A stretch of 6,126 nucleotides of DNA from CAVOBC01 sp963693635 (lineage in GTDB: Bacteria; Pseudomonadota; Gammaproteobacteria; Pseudomonadales; Azotimanducaceae), in the NCBI GenBank assembly GCA_963693635.1, contig CAVOBC010000298.1, positions 1 to 6,126 on the forward strand. The letters run 5' to 3'. Below the pieces are notes generated by a model. That model did no database searches and had not been told where the DNA came from. It saw only the letters and a program-made list of their open reading frames with translations. A program made the translations under genes and the position numbers. Position 1 is the first letter of the stretch, and each line of letters starts with the position of its first letter. Below are positions 4,439 to 6,126 of the stretch, in pieces.

Positions 4439-6126
4439 ATGCTGCCCGCTCTGGTTGCCGCGTTGTCCGTCGTTCTTGCCATCGGCGCTACCACCGCCCA
4501 GGGTGATGTTAGCGTTGGCAGTCGCTTTGAGTCGCGCAACCTCTCACCGTTCCTTGAATTCTATGCTGACCAGTCTGGTCGCCTGAAACTCGAGGACGTG
4601 CGCAACCTGCCAACAGACGCATGGGTGTTGTCGACCAGTTCCAACGTCTCCTTTGGCTTCACGGACAGCATTTACTGGTTCAGGCTGGTTGTCACGAACA
4701 ATCAGGAAAGTGTCGCCGAACTGTTGCTCGCAATGGAATATGCGCGCTTCGATCAGTTAGAGGTCTTCGAATTAAAGCCGGGTGGCGCGGAGCGCAGGAT
4801 GAGCGGCACCGCCGTCGACTTCCGGCTGCGGGCAATTCCCCACAGACACCACCTCTTCCCCATCCAGCTTGCACCTGGCGAGTCCCGCACCATTTTCCTG
4901 CGCGGTCAGACGACAGGCTCCTTTCAATTTCCGCTGACCCTGTGGAGCCGCAACGCCTTCCTTGATTCCGATGAACGCAACACCCTCCTGCTGGGTGCGT
5001 ACTTCGGGATCTGCCTCCTCATCATGACGTACAACCTCGTGCTGTACGCGGTCATTCATCACCGTGCGCTCGCCAGTTTTGTCGGCTTTATGTTCAGCTT
5101 CGGTGTCTATCAGATCTGCACGCTCGGGCTCGGCACCGACGGCATCTGGTCGACGTTCCCAATCCTGTTTGATGCAGGGCCGGTGTTCAGCATTGGCATG
5201 TGCCTGCTGTGTCTCGCGCGCTTCTGTGATCATCTGCTGGATCTTCGTGAAACTGACATCGTCGGCTTGCGCGTCCTGCAATTGTTGCAGGTGCTGACTA
5301 TTGCTGTGATGGCCGCGTACTTGTTCCTGCCCTACGCCACCGTCATTCCGCTTCTCGCCGTACTTACCATCCCCATGGCTGCGGCGGTATTCGGCGTCGG
5401 CGCGGTCAGTGCCTGGCAAGGCAATCGGCTCGGCCTCTACTGTACCGTCAGTTGGACTGCCCTTTTGATCGGCATCGGCCTTCGCGCAGGCAATCGACTG
5501 GATCTGCTGCCGACCAACTTCGTCACCGAACAGGCGGCGCCGACCGGCTTTGTTGCCATGATGCTAATCCTGAGCTTTGCCATTGCGGCCGAGATTCGTC
5601 GCCACAACCGCCAAAATCAAGAGGTGTTGCTGACGGAGCATCAGGAAGTACAGACCGAGCACCGCGTCCGCAACGAAGAACTGGAACAGAAGGTTGCCGA
5701 GCGTACCGCGGAGCTTAAAGCAGCGCTCTCGGAATTGTCGTCCGCGCATGAGACGCTGAAAGAGGTCAACACGATCGACGCCGTCACCAACATCAAGAAT
5801 CGTCAGTATTTCGAGGACATATTTGACCAGGAGTGGAAGCGGGCAAACCGCCAAAAGTATGCAATCTCGCTAATGTTGCTCGACATCGATCTATTCAAAC
5901 GTGTCAACGACACGTATGGACACCTCGCCGGTGACGAATGCCTGCGGCAGGTCGCTGAAGCGATTCGAGCCTCCCTGCGCAGGCCCGCTGACATTCTGGC
6001 GCGCTACGGCGGCGAGGAATTTGTCGTGGTCCTGCCGTATCTGGAAAACGAAAATGCCATGATGCTCGCCAATACGATCCGTCGACGAGTCGAGCAGACC
6101 GAGCTTGTCGCAGACGGGCATGACTT
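4439..6126 (+). CDS. 7TMR-DISM membrane diguanylate cyclase (GGEEF), partial at right edge
   Basis: This is a periplasm-sensing, inner-membrane enzyme predicted to make cyclic di-GMP from two GTP. Residues are counted from the ATG at 4439. A hydrophobic signal segment (LPALVAALSVVLAIGA) ends near residue 21 at TTAQ-G. A periplasmic 7TMR-DISMED2-like beta domain covers about 40-175, and a 7TM-DISM region about 181-385 starts at LLLGAYFGICLLIMTYNLVL. A charged coiled coil with KVAERTAELKAAL spans about 385-445. The GGEEF domain starts at DAVTNIKNR (447) and has DIDLF (482), the allosteric I-site RPAD (515-518) and GGEEF (524-528). The last 40 or so residues lie beyond the window. The start is uncertain: the frame is open from 4160, with ATGs at 4208, 4301, 4319, 4337, 4340, 4352 and 4439, none with a strong ribosome site. 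KKNGSR just before 4439 would supply the missing positive n-region, favouring an upstream start. The sensed ligand is unknown. Confidence 0.93.
   Translation, partial: MLPALVAALSVVLAIGATTAQGDVSVGSRFESRNLSPFLEFYADQSGRLKLEDVRNLPTDAWVLSTSSNVSFGFTDSIYWFRLVVTNNQESVAELLLAMEYARFDQLEVFELKPGGAERRMSGTAVDFRLRAIPHRHHLFPIQLAPGESRTIFLRGQTTGSFQFPLTLWSRNAFLDSDERNTLLLGAYFGICLLIMTYNLVLYAVIHHRALASFVGFMFSFGVYQICTLGLGTDGIWSTFPILFDAGPVFSIGMCLLCLARFCDHLLDLRETDIVGLRVLQLLQVLTIAVMAAYLFLPYATVIPLLAVLTIPMAAAVFGVGAVSAWQGNRLGLYCTVSWTALLIGIGLRAGNRLDLLPTNFVTEQAAPTGFVAMMLILSFAIAAEIRRHNRQNQEVLLTEHQEVQTEHRVRNEELEQKVAERTAELKAALSELSSAHETLKEVNTIDAVTNIKNRQYFEDIFDQEWKRANRQKYAISLMLLDIDLFKRVNDTYGHLAGDECLRQVAEAIRASLRRPADILARYGGEEFVVVLPYLENENAMMLANTIRRRVEQTELVADGHD

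Noticed and set aside
4772..5419. 215-codon minus-strand open frame opposite the diguanylate cyclase
   Set aside because: It is polar and low-complexity with no motif, and lies fully antisense to a convincing 7TM domain; it is a shadow of the cyclase codon bias.

Overview
The window looks like a piece of a GC-rich proteobacterial chromosome, most likely from a free-living, possibly marine, gammaproteobacterium. This is inferred from the gene content (paired acyl-CoA dehydrogenases, a DUF1538/UmpAB-type membrane transporter, a 7TM-DISM diguanylate cyclase); there is no rRNA or marker gene to settle it.

Layout from left to right. (1) Positions 1-551 and 706-1842, both on the minus strand, hold two acyl-CoA dehydrogenase-family genes in tandem. 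The upstream one (1842 to 706) is complete at 378 codons. The downstream one (from 551) runs off the left edge with 183 codons visible. Side-by-side divergent ACAD genes of this kind often encode the two subunits of a heteromeric enzyme acting on a bulky or side-chain acyl-CoA. The 154 bp between them carry two perfect palindromes that could be regulator sites, and a third, 20-bp palindrome lies inside the second gene. (2) Positions 1843-2183 have no recognisable gene but several GC-rich hairpins. (3) Positions 2184-3854 are a decayed block. A small plus-strand membrane-protein gene (2184-2458) with one frame break meets, tail to tail, a minus-strand DUF1538 gene (3854 to 2425) with four frame breaks and an in-frame stop. 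All frame breaks are net single-base losses. The genes on either side are intact, so real pseudogenisation is the better reading, although indel errors in the assembly cannot be excluded from one sequence. (4) Positions 3855-4207 are a non-coding stretch with two short inverted repeats. (5) From about 4208 or 4439 to the right edge, plus strand, is a membrane diguanylate cyclase: signal peptide, periplasmic 7TMR-DISM sensor domain, 7TM region, coiled coil and GGEEF domain with an intact I-site, cut by the window end. Its 5' end contains an in-phase tandem array of 15- and 18-bp units (4301-4414) that carries several possible start codons.

The genes do not form one obvious system. The left part is acyl-CoA catabolism, the middle a former ion-transport locus, and the right a c-di-GMP sensor. 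I found no convincing evidence of an undescribed system. The most unusual signals are the in-frame repeat array at the start of the cyclase and the concentrated decay of the DUF1538 locus.
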